64,000 nucleotides of DNA from positions 1 through 64,000 of the forward strand of contig JBBRCE010000027.1 in NCBI GenBank assembly GCA_038205115.1, read 5' to 3'. Under the pieces are notes generated by a model that did no database searches, was not told the origin of the DNA, and saw only the letters and a list, made by a program, of their open reading frames with translations. Origin of the DNA: JBBRCE01 sp038205115 (GTDB taxonomy: Bacteria; Planctomycetota; Planctomycetia; Pirellulales; JBBRCE01). Positions 15,330 through 25,022 of the stretch are shown here, piece by piece (positions within the stretch are counted from its first letter, which is position 1; each line of letters opens with the position of its first letter). A program made the translations under genes and the position numbers.

Positions 15330-16292
15330 ATGTCGCGCTTTTGCGTCCTACTCACGGATTACGCCTGGTCGAATCTCGACATCGAAACCGCCATTCTCAA
15401 CCGCATCGATTGCGAAATCCGCCTGCCTGCAGCCACCGATCCGGCTACGCTGGCGGCCGCCGCCGTTGGTTGCGACGCCATCATGACCAACTGGGCCAAA
15501 GTGCCGGCCGCCGTGATCCAAGCCGCCACCGGTTGCAAGATCGTCGCCCGCCTGGGCATCGGGCTGGATAACATCGACGTGGCCGCGGCCACCGCCCGCG
15601 GCGTGATGGTGACCAACGTTCCTGATTACTGCTTGATCGAAGTGGCCGAGCATGCCTTGGCGCAAATCCTTGCGCTGGGTCGCAAAATCGGTTGGTATCA
15701 TGCGGCCACCAAGGCAGGCAAGTACGAACTGCAAGCCGGACCCACATTGCGACGAATCGAAGGGCAAACCCTGGGCATTGTCGGCCTAGGCAATATCGGC
15801 CGGCGCCTGGCCGAAAAAGCCGTCGCGCTGCGGATGAACGTGCTGGCCACCAGCCGCGGCCGATCGCAAACGGTGCCGGGCGTACAATTCGTCGATCTGC
15901 CTGAACTGCTGGCCGCCAGCGATTACATCTCGCTGCACGTGCCGCTGACACCGCAGACCAAACATCTGATCGGCGCGGCGGAGTTTCGGCAGATGAAACC
16001 GTCGGCCTATCTGATCAATACCGCACGGGGCGGCTTGATCGATGCCGCGGCGCTGAGCGTCGCGCTTAAGCGAGGTCAACTGGCCGGCGCCGCACTCGAC
16101 GTGCAAGACCCAGAACCACCGGACCTCAGCCAACCGCCCTACACCGACCCGCGAGTGATCGTCACACCGCACGCGGCGTTTGTGTCCGTCGAGTCGCTGG
16201 TCAACCTCCGCAGTCGCACCGCACAGCAAGTGGCGGACGCATTGACCGGCAACCTGCCTGAGAACATCGTGAACCCCAGCGTGCTGCAATGA
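15330..16292 (+). CDS. D-isomer-specific 2-hydroxyacid dehydrogenase
   Basis: The 320-residue protein has the NAD-binding motif GLGNIGRRLAEKA and the catalytic set of the family: Arg in NTARGGLID, Glu in QDPEPPD and His in VTPHAAF. The N-terminal block IVARLGIGLDNIDVAAATARGVMVTNVPDY matches C-terminal-binding-protein/phosphoglycerate-dehydrogenase-like members. It probably oxidises or reduces a D-2-hydroxyacid. Without the C-terminal ACT or ASB domains it is not a standard serine-pathway SerA, so I leave the substrate open. The ATG at 15330 begins the conserved fold, and the upstream in-frame 26 codons look non-homologous. It is divergent from the toxin operon. Confidence 0.88.
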   Translation: MSRFCVLLTDYAWSNLDIETAILNRIDCEIRLPAATDPATLAAAAVGCDAIMTNWAKVPAAVIQAATGCKIVARLGIGLDNIDVAAATARGVMVTNVPDYCLIEVAEHALAQILALGRKIGWYHAATKAGKYELQAGPTLRRIEGQTLGIVGLGNIGRRLAEKAVALRMNVLATSRGRSQTVPGVQFVDLPELLAASDYISLHVPLTPQTKHLIGAAEFRQMKPSAYLINTARGGLIDAAALSVALKRGQLAGAALDVQDPEPPDLSQPPYTDPRVIVTPHAAFVSVESLVNLRSRTAQQVADALTGNLPENIVNPSVLQ

Positions 16293-16649
16293 ATGAATCC
16301 AGCGGACAAAACGTGTTTGCCCGCTGCTGCTGACCACGGAGCTTGCCGGGCGACGCGGACCCCACGCGCTCTGCCCATGCTTTCCGACCATCAGCAACGC
16401 GCTGGCGGTGGCCAGCATTTGGCGACGAAGAAAAACGAGTGCGCCGGCGCGCTTTTCACAGCGAAATCACCCGCGCGACTTGCGACGATGACTCGCGTTG
16501 CGCTGGGCGGCACGTGGAAAAACGCGGTGCACAGTGAGGACACGGCGCTGACGGGAGCCGTTATCTCAGCCAACAATCAGATGGGCTCGCTCGCCGCATG
16601 AAGACTTTGGACTTCGAATGCCTGCGGAAGCATACGCCTGCCGCCGGAA

Positions 16650-16895
16650 GTGTCCGAAGACGTGTTTCGGTTCGTGCTGCAAATCGCCGACCGCTCATGG
16701 CGCACTTGGCTGGGAAGCTTGGAGAATTTCAAAAGGCGATACCGGATTGCGGCCGCCGCGCACAATCTTATCCGCATCCTGCTGAACCTGCTGGGCGTTG
16801 GCAAACCGCGCGCGCTGCAAAGCGGTCTGTTCGCCGCAGCCATCTCGCCTCCTTCGCCCACATGCACGCTCACCGCCTATTCCATCGCCGCCTAG
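16650..16895 (+). pseudogene. C-terminal remnant of a DDE transposase
   Basis: The frame contains TWLGSLENFKRRYRIAAAAHNLIRILLNLLGVGKPRALQS, which resembles the C-terminal end of IS4/IS1182-type transposases (RGxENVxKRYLIxAAxxNLxxIxRxLxGxGxPRxLQ). No catalytic domain precedes it in this or another frame. The remaining DNA between 16293 and 17013 holds no other recognisable gene, only GC-rich sequence with short frames. It is most likely the relic of an insertion between the dehydrogenase and PQQ genes. Confidence 0.6.
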
Positions 16896-17013
16896 GAGAT
16901 GCGCTTACTTCGACGGGCTGCGAACCCAATTGCTTGACCGCAGGTCGCCGGCGCGACAAACTGATTGCTCGTGCTCGCCTACCTGCCAAGCTCGCCTGTC
17001 CCTTGAGATTTCC

Positions 17014-18291
17014 ATGCGCCGTTTGCTGCAATTGTTTGCCATGGTTTGTTTACCGATTGCGCTGGCGCCGGCTTTGCACGCCGAGAATTGGCCGCAGTGG
17101 CGGGGCGCCAAAAACGATGGCATTTGCAACGAGAAAAATCTACCTACCACCTGGAGCAAAACCGAAAACGTGGCTTGGCGACTGCCACTGCCGGGTTACG
17201 CTGGTTCGACGCCCGTGGTTTGGGGAGATCACATTTTTTTGACCTCGGCCGCGGGCAGCGATCTGGTGCTTATTGCCGCCGACACCGCCGGCAAACAACT
17301 CTGGCAAAAGACGCTCGGTAGCGGCAATCGCGAAGTCCGCGGCGACGAAGGCAACTCGGCGTCCAATTCGCCGTCGACCGACGGCAAGCACGTTTGGGCC
17401 ATGATGGCCACAGGCGATCTGGCCTGTTACGATTTCGACGGCGCGGAGGTTTGGAAGTTCAACCTGCAAGATCGTTACGGCAAGTTCAATATTCAATTTG
17501 GCATGACCAGCACGCCGGTGCTCGATGGCGACCGGTTGTATTTGCAACTGCTGCACTCCGGCGGCGCGCATGTGATTGCCCTGGATAAAGCCACAGGCAA
17601 AGAAGTCTGGCATACCGGTCGTCCGAGCGACGCCAAGGACGAATGCGAGCAATCGTACGCCTCGCCGGTGATCTACCGTGACGATCAGCGCGAGTTCTTG
17701 CTCACGCATGGCGGCGATTACATTGTCGCGCACTCGCTTAAAGACGGTTCGGAAATTTGGCGCTGCGGCGATCTGAATCCTAAAACCACCTACAACCGCA
17801 CGCTGCGTTTTGTCGCCTCGCCGCTGGCCGTGCCAGGCTTGATTGTCGTTCCGTCCGCTAAGAACGGACCCGTGCTAGGCCTCAAGCCAGACGGCAAAGG
17901 CGATATTAGCGGCGATAGTAATTTCCGGCTTTGGAAGCGCGCCAGCAACACGCCGGACGTGCCTTCGCCGCTGGTTTATGACGGCCTTTGCTATCTATAT
18001 CGCGAGACCGGGAATTTGATTTGCATGGATGCCAAGACGGGTGAAGAAATTTACGAAAAGCGCACGCAGGGCGGCCGGCACCGAGCATCGCCCGTTTATG
18101 CCGATGGCAAAGTTTTTCTCACCGCGCGCGACGGAAAAATCAGCGTGGTCAAAGCCGGTCGCGAATTCCAACTGCTGGCCACCAACACAATGGAAGAACC
18201 GGTTTCGGCTTCGCTGGCCATTGCCAACGGCACGATTTACGTCCGCACCGCGTCCGCGCTGTATGCCGTGCGCAACCCTGCCGCCAAGTAG
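17014..18291 (+). CDS. Exported PQQ-like beta-propeller protein
   Basis: The 425-residue protein has a signal peptide (MRRLLQLFAMVCLPIALAPALHA) followed by NWPQWRGAKNDGICNEKNLPTTWS, the planctomycete start of this family. Repeats follow with WD/PQQ-propeller spacing, such as LVLIAADTAGKQLWQKTLG, VIALDKATGKEVWHTG, IVAHSLKDGSEIWRCGD, and LICMDAKTGEEIYEKR. The fold is a seven- or eight-bladed propeller and probably a binding scaffold in the periplasm. None of the calcium/PQQ dehydrogenase active-site motifs are visible, so enzyme activity is doubtful. The start is fixed by the signal peptide. It converges with the response-regulator gene nine bases away. Confidence 0.88.
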   Translation: MRRLLQLFAMVCLPIALAPALHAENWPQWRGAKNDGICNEKNLPTTWSKTENVAWRLPLPGYAGSTPVVWGDHIFLTSAAGSDLVLIAADTAGKQLWQKTLGSGNREVRGDEGNSASNSPSTDGKHVWAMMATGDLACYDFDGAEVWKFNLQDRYGKFNIQFGMTSTPVLDGDRLYLQLLHSGGAHVIALDKATGKEVWHTGRPSDAKDECEQSYASPVIYRDDQREFLLTHGGDYIVAHSLKDGSEIWRCGDLNPKTTYNRTLRFVASPLAVPGLIVVPSAKNGPVLGLKPDGKGDISGDSNFRLWKRASNTPDVPSPLVYDGLCYLYRETGNLICMDAKTGEEIYEKRTQGGRHRASPVYADGKVFLTARDGKISVVKAGREFQLLATNTMEEPVSASLAIANGTIYVRTASALYAVRNPAAK

Positions 18292-18299
18292 CCGCAGCT

Positions 18300-19733
18300 T
18301 CATTCCGACGAAAGTTTTTTACGCAGCGTGGCGCGGTGAATGCCAAGCAAGTCGGCGGCCGCGGCGCGATTGTCGCGCGTGTGTTGCAGCACCATCTCGA
18401 ACAACGCCGGTTCGCTGGCGTTGAGAAACTGCTGGTAGATTTCCGCCGTGGCGTCGGGCGACAGCAGTTGTTGCCTGGCCCAATTGCGAACCGCGGCAGC
18501 CAGACTTTCGGCAGCGCCGGGCTCGGCGGCGGCCAGCATTGTCACCACGGGCGGCAAATGTTCGGGCTGAATCGGTCCGCCGCGGGCCAATAGCGCGCCG
18601 TGTTCCACCGCGTTGCGAAGTTCACGCACGTTGCCCGGCCAAGGGCGCGAGCGCAATTCGCGCAGTGTGGCGGGAGCGAATTGCGTGGCCACGCCGGGCG
18701 AGCGAATGTTTTTCAAAAAGCGGGCCGCGAGCTGCGCAATATCGTCGGGACGCTCGCGCAGCGCAGGCAGGCGGATATCGAACACCGCCAAGCGAAAATA
18801 CAGATCCTGGCGGAAGCGGCCCGCGGCGCTCTCCTGCTGCAAGTTGCGATTGGTGGCGGCAATCACGCGGAACGAGGTGGGCCGCGCCCGCACGTCGCCC
18901 ACCGGCGTAACTTCGTGCTGCTCCAGCACGCGCAGAAGTTTGGCTTGCGTGGGCAGCGGGATATCGCCCGCTTCGTCGAACATCAGCGTGCCGCCGTTGG
19001 CCAGTTCCAGCAAGCCTTGCCGCGAAGCCGAAGCATCGGTGAACGCGCCGCGAACATGGCCAAACAGTTCGCTCTCGACCAGCGTGGAACTGAGCGCGGC
19101 CAAATGCACCGGCACCAGCGGACCAGCGGCGCGTGGCGAATGGGCATGAATGGCGCGGGCCACCAACTCCTTGCCGGTGCCGCTCTCGCCAAGAATCAAT
19201 ACCGGCGCTTCGGTCGCGGCCACCAGCGCAATGCGCTTAAAAACTTCCTGCATTGCCGGGCTGGTGCCCAGCAGCGTATCGTTGCGCGCATAGGGCGGCA
19301 ATTCTTTTTCGACCGATTTCTGCGTGTTGCCGGCCGTTGCCGCGGAGTCGCCGCCGGCGCTGTTGGCTGCCGCGCGTTGGGCCAGCGCGCGGCGGAACAC
19401 GGTTCGCGCTTGTTCCAAATCGAACGGCTTGGCGAGGTAATCGAATGCGCCGTTGCGCAGCGCGGCCACCGCGTTGTTCAAACTGCCAAAGGCGGTGATC
19501 ACCACCACCGCGGCGGCCGGCGCCATTTGCTGGATGCGACCCATGGCCGCCAATCCGTCCATGCCAGGCAGGCGGATATCGAGAATCACCAAATCCGGCG
19601 CGCGTTTTTTTAGCGAGGCAAACGCATCTTCGGCCGACGAGACCGTCATCACCTGGTGACCTTCTTCGGTCAGCAAGCGACTCAGTCCCCAGCAGATGCT
19701 CTCTTCGTCGTCGACGACTAAAACCTGGCCCAT
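18300..19733 (-). CDS. NtrC-family sigma54-dependent response regulator
   Basis: The 477-residue protein has a receiver domain (residues 1-115) with the acidic pair DDE and phosphoacceptor Asp52 in LVILDIRLPGMDG. An AAA+ sigma54 domain follows with Walker A GESGTGKE at about 182-189, GGTLMFDEAGDIPLPTQ as Walker B, and the R-finger region. The C-terminal Fis-type helix-turn-helix is DNRAAAADLLGIHRATLRKKL. The sigma54-contact loop reads GAFTDA instead of the canonical GAFTGA, a variant found in part of the family. It should activate sigma54 promoters on phosphorylation by the kinase encoded 30 bp upstream in the same operon. Confidence 0.95.
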   Translation of the reverse strand: MGQVLVVDDEESICWGLSRLLTEEGHQVMTVSSAEDAFASLKKRAPDLVILDIRLPGMDGLAAMGRIQQMAPAAAVVVITAFGSLNNAVAALRNGAFDYLAKPFDLEQARTVFRRALAQRAAANSAGGDSAATAGNTQKSVEKELPPYARNDTLLGTSPAMQEVFKRIALVAATEAPVLILGESGTGKELVARAIHAHSPRAAGPLVPVHLAALSSTLVESELFGHVRGAFTDASASRQGLLELANGGTLMFDEAGDIPLPTQAKLLRVLEQHEVTPVGDVRARPTSFRVIAATNRNLQQESAAGRFRQDLYFRLAVFDIRLPALRERPDDIAQLAARFLKNIRSPGVATQFAPATLRELRSRPWPGNVRELRNAVEHGALLARGGPIQPEHLPPVVTMLAAAEPGAAESLAAAVRNWARQQLLSPDATAEIYQQFLNASEPALFEMVLQHTRDNRAAAADLLGIHRATLRKKLSSE

Positions 19734-19763
19734 GATGTTGCCGTATCGAAAGTGGTGGGAATT

Positions 19764-21158
19764 TTAAGAGTCGAACGCGGGCGCGTCTGGCGAGGACGCC
19801 GCGATTGCCATGGGCAATTTCAATTCGAAGCAGGTGGCGCCGTCCACGCGCGTGTAGTTGAGCGAGCCGCCGTGCGCTTCGGCAATTTGCCGTGCGACGG
19901 ACAAGCCCAACCCAACGCCTTCGGCCTTATCGGTGGCGAACGGTTCGAACAGTCGATCGACAATGCCATCGACCGGTCCACTGCCGCTGTCTCGCACGCG
20001 GAGGAAGTTCCACTGCGGCAGATCCGCGCCAACATCGATTGCCACCCAGCCGCCGGGCTGCGCCGCTTCGGCCGCGTTGAGCACCAGGTTCATCAGCAGG
20101 TGCCGGAGTTGTTCGGCATCGCCCACAATGGCTGGCGCCGGCTGCACGTTCGCCTGCAACTGGATTTTGCGATGGTCGAGCGATGGCTTGACCAGCGCCA
20201 CGGTTTGGCTCACTAGGTCTGCCATTTGGCAGGGCGCGGCGTCGATGGCTTGCGGTTTGCCAGCAGCCAGAAAACGTTTCAGGTGGTCTTCCGTTAACGC
20301 AAGTTGCCGCAGCGCCACGTTCAGACTTTCGCGATCGCCACTGGAGCAACCACGCTGATGCAGTTGCACGGCCATCTTGGCACCGGTCACATCGTTGCGC
20401 AGGTGGTGGGCCAGACCGCCGCTCAACTGGCCGAGCAGCGCCAATCGCTCGCCGCGAGCAATCGCTTGTCGCATTTCGTCGAGTTGCTGCGCCAATCGAT
20501 TGACGGAAACCACCAGGTCGCGCAGTTCGTCATTTCGCAGCGGCAGCGGAATCTCCTGAAAGTCGGCCTCGGTCAAGCGACTGACTTGCTGCTGCACGTC
20601 GCGAATTGGCCGACTGATCCGCTGCGCGATGATGGCTGCCAACAGCGCCACGGCGATCACTGCAATGCCGCCCACCGCCAGCGCCGGCAGCGCGGCGGCC
20701 CATTGCGCCTCGCGCCAACTCTGTTCGGGATACAAAATGTGTAAGACGGCCGTGCTCTCGTCGAGCCCAGGACGATTCAAGCTGACAGCGGTTTGAAAAT
20801 AGCGTTTGCCGTCCAAGAGCATGCCGTGATCGAAGTGCAACTTTTGCGGATTGTCCGTCGCGGGCAGTGCCGCGGAAAGATCATTGGCAAAGTTGTGGCT
20901 AGCGGCCAGGGTTTTGCCGTGCGGATCCATGAGCACGAATTCCGCGCCGGACAGTGCCTGCATTTGCCCGAGCACGGCGTCCGTCAGTGGGAAACGCGTC
21001 TTGGTGAGCGTTTGCGCCAAGCCAGAAAGCTGCTGCTCAATCTGCTGCGCCGAGCGTCTGGCGGCGAGCCAGGCGTTGAGCGCTGTCACACCCACCAGCA
21101 CCAGCAGCATGGCCAGGCTGAACGGCACCAAGATTTGATTGCGAATTGGCCAGCGCAT
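19764..21158 (-). CDS. Membrane sensor histidine kinase
   Basis: The 464-residue protein has a first transmembrane helix at residues about 8-32, a periplasmic sensor region to about 155, a second helix at about 157-178, and a HAMP domain (ISRPIRDVQQQVSRLTEADFQEIPL). The H-box GLAHHLRNDVTGAKM has phosphoacceptor His251, and the ATPase domain has its N box (LLMNLVLNAAEAAQ) and G2-like GLGLSVARQIAEAHGG. The usual Glu after the phospho-His is His here (HHLRN). It is the obvious partner of the NtrC-type regulator just downstream. The signal is unknown. Confidence 0.93.
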   Translation of the reverse strand: MRWPIRNQILVPFSLAMLLVLVGVTALNAWLAARRSAQQIEQQLSGLAQTLTKTRFPLTDAVLGQMQALSGAEFVLMDPHGKTLAASHNFANDLSAALPATDNPQKLHFDHGMLLDGKRYFQTAVSLNRPGLDESTAVLHILYPEQSWREAQWAAALPALAVGGIAVIAVALLAAIIAQRISRPIRDVQQQVSRLTEADFQEIPLPLRNDELRDLVVSVNRLAQQLDEMRQAIARGERLALLGQLSGGLAHHLRNDVTGAKMAVQLHQRGCSSGDRESLNVALRQLALTEDHLKRFLAAGKPQAIDAAPCQMADLVSQTVALVKPSLDHRKIQLQANVQPAPAIVGDAEQLRHLLMNLVLNAAEAAQPGGWVAIDVGADLPQWNFLRVRDSGSGPVDGIVDRLFEPFATDKAEGVGLGLSVARQIAEAHGGSLNYTRVDGATCFELKLPMAIAASSPDAPAFDS

Positions 21159-21415
21159 AGGCGTATCGAAATAGATGGAGGGAAAGTTCGCTTCGGCATT
21201 TTTTTGGCCCGCGGCGATGAAAGTTTCGCCGATGGGTTTTCGTGGTGAGTGCCACTGTCATTCGCAACGACATGCTAGAAAACGACTTGCGTCCGACCAC
21301 CGTCGAGTGGCACGCCGAATGCACAACGCGTTTCTGACACTTTCATAGTACCTGCCAGCCGCGTGCCAAGCCAACAAATTGCGTGGCACAATCTCTTTGT
21401 AAAGGTTCGAATACG

Positions 21416-22366
21416 ATGACGAGCGCGAATCGAAATTTTCAGAACGGTCGGCGATCGAGCCACCAGCGGAGTGCGTTTACGCTGATTGAAATGCTGGTGG
21501 TCATCGGCCTGATTGTGACTTTGATGGCGCTGTTGCTGCCGGCGATCATCAAGGCGCGCGAGGCGGGACGGTCGACGCAGTGTCAGTCGAATTTGCATCA
21601 AATGATGATTGGCCTGACGCAATATTCGGACTTGAACAAGCACTATTTGCCGTATCGCATTGAAGATCCGGCAGTGTTCAATCGCTGGGGCGTGCAACGT
21701 CCGCGCTGGCAATGGATCATTGCCGAATTTCTTGGTCGGCCGGTGCAAAATCCGGACGCCGTTTCGGCGGCGGTGCTCACCGACCCAACATGTACGGACG
21801 TGCTGCTCGATAACGAAATCTTCATCGACCCCGCGCTGCCGGACGGCAAGTCCATTCGCAACGGCGCTTACGGCTATAACTTTCAGTACCTAGGTAACAG
21901 CCGGAATTTGGTCGATGGCGACATCACCACGCCGCAATTGAATTATCCGGTTCGCAATGTTTACGACGCCGCGCGGACCATTGCCATTGGCGACAGTCGT
22001 GGCGGCGACGTGCCGCACGGCGGCCATTCGATGACGCTCGATCCGCCGCACATGCGCAAACGTCCCGACGGCAAAACCGTGGATTCGCCATCGCCTTCGA
22101 AATTGCCGGGCTTCGATCCCTATGGACCGGACGAAACCGGCACGGATATCAAGGTGTATTTCTCGCCCGCCGAAGCCCGACACAACGGTCGAGCGAACGT
22201 GGTGTTTTTGGATGGACACATCGAAAGCTTGACGCTGGAGGATCTGGGCTACGTGGTGGTGGATAACGTGGCTCAACCGCAAACGCGGGCGCTGCCTTGG
22301 GGCGATAACCGACTGTGGACCGGCTGGGGATTGGATGAAACGTCGCCCAGCTTCGGCCGGCAATAG
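21416..22366 (+). CDS. Prepilin-type protein with C-terminal H-X9-DG box (DUF1559-like)
   Basis: The 316-residue protein's N-terminus is a type IV prepilin/pseudopilin leader, AFTLIEMLVVIGLIVTLMALLLPAI, with processing expected before the Phe. The C-terminus has HNGRANVVFLDGHIESL, the H-X9-DG planctomycete signature. These large paralogous families resemble type II secretion pseudopilins. Their role is unclear and probably structural or secretion-related at the cell surface. The ATG at 21416 puts the leader near the N-terminus, and a GTG at 21383 is less likely. The next gene starts 63 bases downstream. Confidence 0.9.
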   Translation: MTSANRNFQNGRRSSHQRSAFTLIEMLVVIGLIVTLMALLLPAIIKAREAGRSTQCQSNLHQMMIGLTQYSDLNKHYLPYRIEDPAVFNRWGVQRPRWQWIIAEFLGRPVQNPDAVSAAVLTDPTCTDVLLDNEIFIDPALPDGKSIRNGAYGYNFQYLGNSRNLVDGDITTPQLNYPVRNVYDAARTIAIGDSRGGDVPHGGHSMTLDPPHMRKRPDGKTVDSPSPSKLPGFDPYGPDETGTDIKVYFSPAEARHNGRANVVFLDGHIESLTLEDLGYVVVDNVAQPQTRALPWGDNRLWTGWGLDETSPSFGRQ

Positions 22367-22428
22367 CCGACCCATGACGACGACGCGAGTCAGCTTCTCC
22401 TTCAGCAGCGCGCAGGCAACAGGTCGCC

Positions 22429-23190
22429 ATGACCCCAGATTCGGAATCCACCGACCGACAAGTGAACGTCGTTTGCCCTCGCTGTCAGGCCAAGGGCAAG
22501 GTCAATTGGGATCGGCTCGATCGCCTGTTGTGTTGCAGTGTCTGCGAGAGTTGGTACAAGCTGAGCGCCAGCGCGTCGCTGGTGGAAGTTCGCCCGCCGG
22601 CGCAGCGTCTGGAGGTAGCGGTGCGGACGTCATTTTCGGAATGGCGCGGTCATCAGATCCTATTGCCGCAGCCCATGCTGAAGTTCAAAACCAGACTGCG
22701 AAACGTGCGACCGCGTGAGTGGCTGGCACGCTTAACCGGCTGGCAAAGTTCTGCGATGCTGCTGAGCAGTTTGGCCGTCGCGTTGCTGGTAGGTTACGCA
22801 ATGACGCAGTGGATTTCCAGCGTGGATGCGTCGCCGCTGGAGCCGTTGCCGGCGGAACTGAACGATCGCGCGCCGCTGCTGGCTCACGCCTGGCTCGAAG
22901 GCGACCTGCCGCAGATGCTGCGGCTGACGGAGCCGGGACGCGACCGCGAATTGCGTCGTTGGCTGAAAAAGACGCCGCCGCCTGTCGCCGAGTCGTCGCG
23001 CCGGCAGAGTCTCGTGGAAGTGGCTTCCGTGCAGCGCACGGCCAACGCCGCCGCGACGGTGACGCTCAACATTCGGCTAGTTGACGTCAGCGGTGCGAGC
23101 TCCGACGCGGTTCAGCGGCAAATCTGGGTCCAGCGGCGCGGCACATGGTATTTTTTACCGGCGATGCCGCGCGCCACAGTTAAGCGCTAG
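22429..23190 (+). CDS. Zinc-ribbon membrane protein of unknown function
   Basis: The 253-residue protein begins with a short zinc ribbon, VVCPRCQAKGKVNWDRLDRLLCCSVCESWYKL (two CxxC pairs), of the kind seen in MJ0042-like planctomycete proteins. A transmembrane helix at about residues 106-126 (MLLSSLAVALLVGYAMTQWI) separates it from a C-terminal domain of about 125 residues that should lie outside. I do not recognise that domain. The gene follows the prepilin-like gene on the same strand and precedes the HEAT-repeat lipoprotein, so a shared envelope function is possible but unproven. Confidence 0.72.
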   Translation: MTPDSESTDRQVNVVCPRCQAKGKVNWDRLDRLLCCSVCESWYKLSASASLVEVRPPAQRLEVAVRTSFSEWRGHQILLPQPMLKFKTRLRNVRPREWLARLTGWQSSAMLLSSLAVALLVGYAMTQWISSVDASPLEPLPAELNDRAPLLAHAWLEGDLPQMLRLTEPGRDRELRRWLKKTPPPVAESSRRQSLVEVASVQRTANAAATVTLNIRLVDVSGASSDAVQRQIWVQRRGTWYFLPAMPRATVKR

Positions 23191-23343
23191 CAGCTTCCGC
23201 CTTGGCCCGCATGCTAGCAGCAAACGAAATTAATCCAGTGCAAGAACCGCGATCTCCATTGGCAAGAGCAAGTCGGATTGCTATAGTTCCCGCCCTCATC
23301 TTATCGATCGAGTTTTTCACGTCCCGATTTAGCAGCTTTTCAC

Positions 23344-24066
23344 ATGCATCGATCGCACAGAGTTCGAGCCTACGCGTTGGCATTGATGGTCTTGATGGCC
23401 GTCGTGCCGGGTTGCGCCGACACGTTTGGCTGGGATTCGTTCAAATGGTGGAATGCCAAAGCGAAAAAGCAAAAGGCGGCCGACCTGGCGCGGTTCGGTC
23501 CGACGGCCGATCAGCGCGTAGCTGACATGGCCAAACTTGCCAAACAACCGCCGGCCAGCATGGAAGCCCGTCAGCAAAAGGCCGTCGAGCTCGGTCAGCA
23601 GTTGGAGACGGAAAAAGATACGCTGGTCCGCATGAGCATCGTGCGGGCGCTGGGCGCCATGCCTTGCGACAATTCCGTCCGCTTGCTCAAAGCGGGCTTG
23701 CAAGATCGCGAGGCCGATGTCCGCGTCGCTTGTTGCCAAGGGCTCGCCAAGCAGAATAATGCCGACGCGGCGCAAGCGCTGGCCGGCGCGGCCGGCAGCG
23801 ATACGGAAATCGATGTTCGGATCGCTGCGGTTCGCGCGCTTGGCAATCAAAAAGACCCGGCACTGGTCAAACGCACGATGGCCGTGGCTTTGGAAGATCC
23901 CGATCCGGCCATGCAACACTCGGCTATGATCGCGCTGAAAACCTCCACCGGGCGCGACTTTGGCAACAACGTCAACGCGGCCCGCGAATTCGCCCGTGGC
24001 GATGCACCGACCGGCGCGCCGCAAAACAGCGCCGTGGCGGGCCGTCCCGCCGGCAGCTTGCAATAG
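23344..24066 (+). CDS. HEAT-repeat lipoprotein
   Basis: The 240-residue protein has a lipoprotein signal (YALALMVLMAVVPGC, lipobox Cys at about residue 25). The body consists of HEAT-like helical pairs: TLVRMSIVRALGAMPCDNSVRLLKAGLQD, EADVRVACCQGLAKQNNADAAQALAGAAG, and IDVRIAAVRALGNQKDPALVKRTMAVALED. HEAT proteins are scaffolds for protein contacts, and no enzymatic motif is visible. It is probably anchored to a membrane facing the periplasm. The gene converges with thiG. Confidence 0.82.
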   Translation: MHRSHRVRAYALALMVLMAVVPGCADTFGWDSFKWWNAKAKKQKAADLARFGPTADQRVADMAKLAKQPPASMEARQQKAVELGQQLETEKDTLVRMSIVRALGAMPCDNSVRLLKAGLQDREADVRVACCQGLAKQNNADAAQALAGAAGSDTEIDVRIAAVRALGNQKDPALVKRTMAVALEDPDPAMQHSAMIALKTSTGRDFGNNVNAAREFARGDAPTGAPQNSAVAGRPAGSLQ

Positions 24067-24094
24067 AGTTGCAAATGTCGGTGATCTGCGGGCG

Positions 24095-24943
24095 CTATTT
24101 GGCCGTTGACGGCCGATTCACAAACACGCCTTCTTCCGGGCTACTGGCCGTCGCGTACAGTTTTTTGGGAATCCGGCCGGAGAGATAGGCCCAGCGTCCA
24201 GCTTGAATGGCGGCTTGCATGGCGCGAGCCATGGTCAGAGGATCTTTGGCGTGGGCAATACCGGTGTTGAGTAGTACGCCATCGACACCCAGTTCCATAG
24301 CCTGCGTCACATCGCTGGCCGTACCGACGCCAGCATCGACGATCACAGGATAATCCGGATCGCCGTCTTTCAGATATTCCAGGCAAATCCGAATGTTGTT
24401 GGGATTCAAAATGCCTTGCCCCGAGCCAATCGGACTGCCGGCCGGCATGACGCTGGCGGCGCCTGCCTGCTTCAAGCGAAGAGCGGCAATCGGGTCGTCG
24501 CTGGTGTAGCAGAGCACATGGAATCCGTCGGCGACGAGTTTTTCCGTGGCTTCCAGCGTGGCCATGGGATCCGGCAGCAACGTTTTGGTATCGCCCAGCA
24601 CTTCCAATTTGACCCAGTCCGCGCCGGGATTTTCGAGCCCTTGCAAAATTTCGCGTCCGAGTCGCGCCACGCGCACGGCATCGTCGGCCGTGAAGCAACC
24701 GGCCGTGTTGGGCAGCAGCGTGTAACGGCTGGTGTCGATGAAGTCCAAGATGTTGTTGCCTTGAGCGTCGATCAATCGCTCGCGGCGGATCGCCACCGTG
24801 ATGCAGTCCGTGCCAGAGAGTTCCAGCGACTGCGCCATCTGCGCGTAATTGGCGTACTTGCCGGTGCCGACGATCAGCCGGCTGGCCAGCGTATGCCCGG
24901 CGATGGTCAGCGAGTCGTCGGTTTGAATGTCGGTCGAGCTCAT
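24095..24943 (-). CDS. thiG: Thiazole synthase
   Basis: The 282-residue protein shows ThiG blocks: IAGHTLASRLIVGTGKYANYAQM, TVAIRRERL, LLPNTAGCFTADDAVRVARLGRE, WVKLEVLGDTKTLLPDP (with the Schiff-base Lys), VMPAGSPIGSGQGILNP, and VIVDAGVGTASDVTQAMELGVDGVLLNTGIAHAKDP. It forms the thiazole phosphate of thiamine from deoxyxylulose phosphate, a dehydroglycine imine and the ThiS thiocarboxylate. It is cytoplasmic. It is encoded 79 bp downstream of thiS on the same strand. I prefer ATG 24943 over 24955. No TPP riboswitch was recognised upstream. Confidence 0.95.
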   Translation of the reverse strand: MSSTDIQTDDSLTIAGHTLASRLIVGTGKYANYAQMAQSLELSGTDCITVAIRRERLIDAQGNNILDFIDTSRYTLLPNTAGCFTADDAVRVARLGREILQGLENPGADWVKLEVLGDTKTLLPDPMATLEATEKLVADGFHVLCYTSDDPIAALRLKQAGAASVMPAGSPIGSGQGILNPNNIRICLEYLKDGDPDYPVIVDAGVGTASDVTQAMELGVDGVLLNTGIAHAKDPLTMARAMQAAIQAGRWAYLSGRIPKKLYATASSPEEGVFVNRPSTAK

Positions 24944-25022
24944 CACAAAATCCATCGGGTAAGAACGAGGCCTGCATTACAACGGTGATCGATCCGTAGG
25001 CAGGGCGCGGCGAATTCAGACT

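Noticed and set aside
16577..16873. Minus-strand 98-codon frame over the transposase remnant
   Set aside because: The plus-strand frame carries the transposase C-terminal pattern, and the minus-strand translation has no resemblance to any protein.
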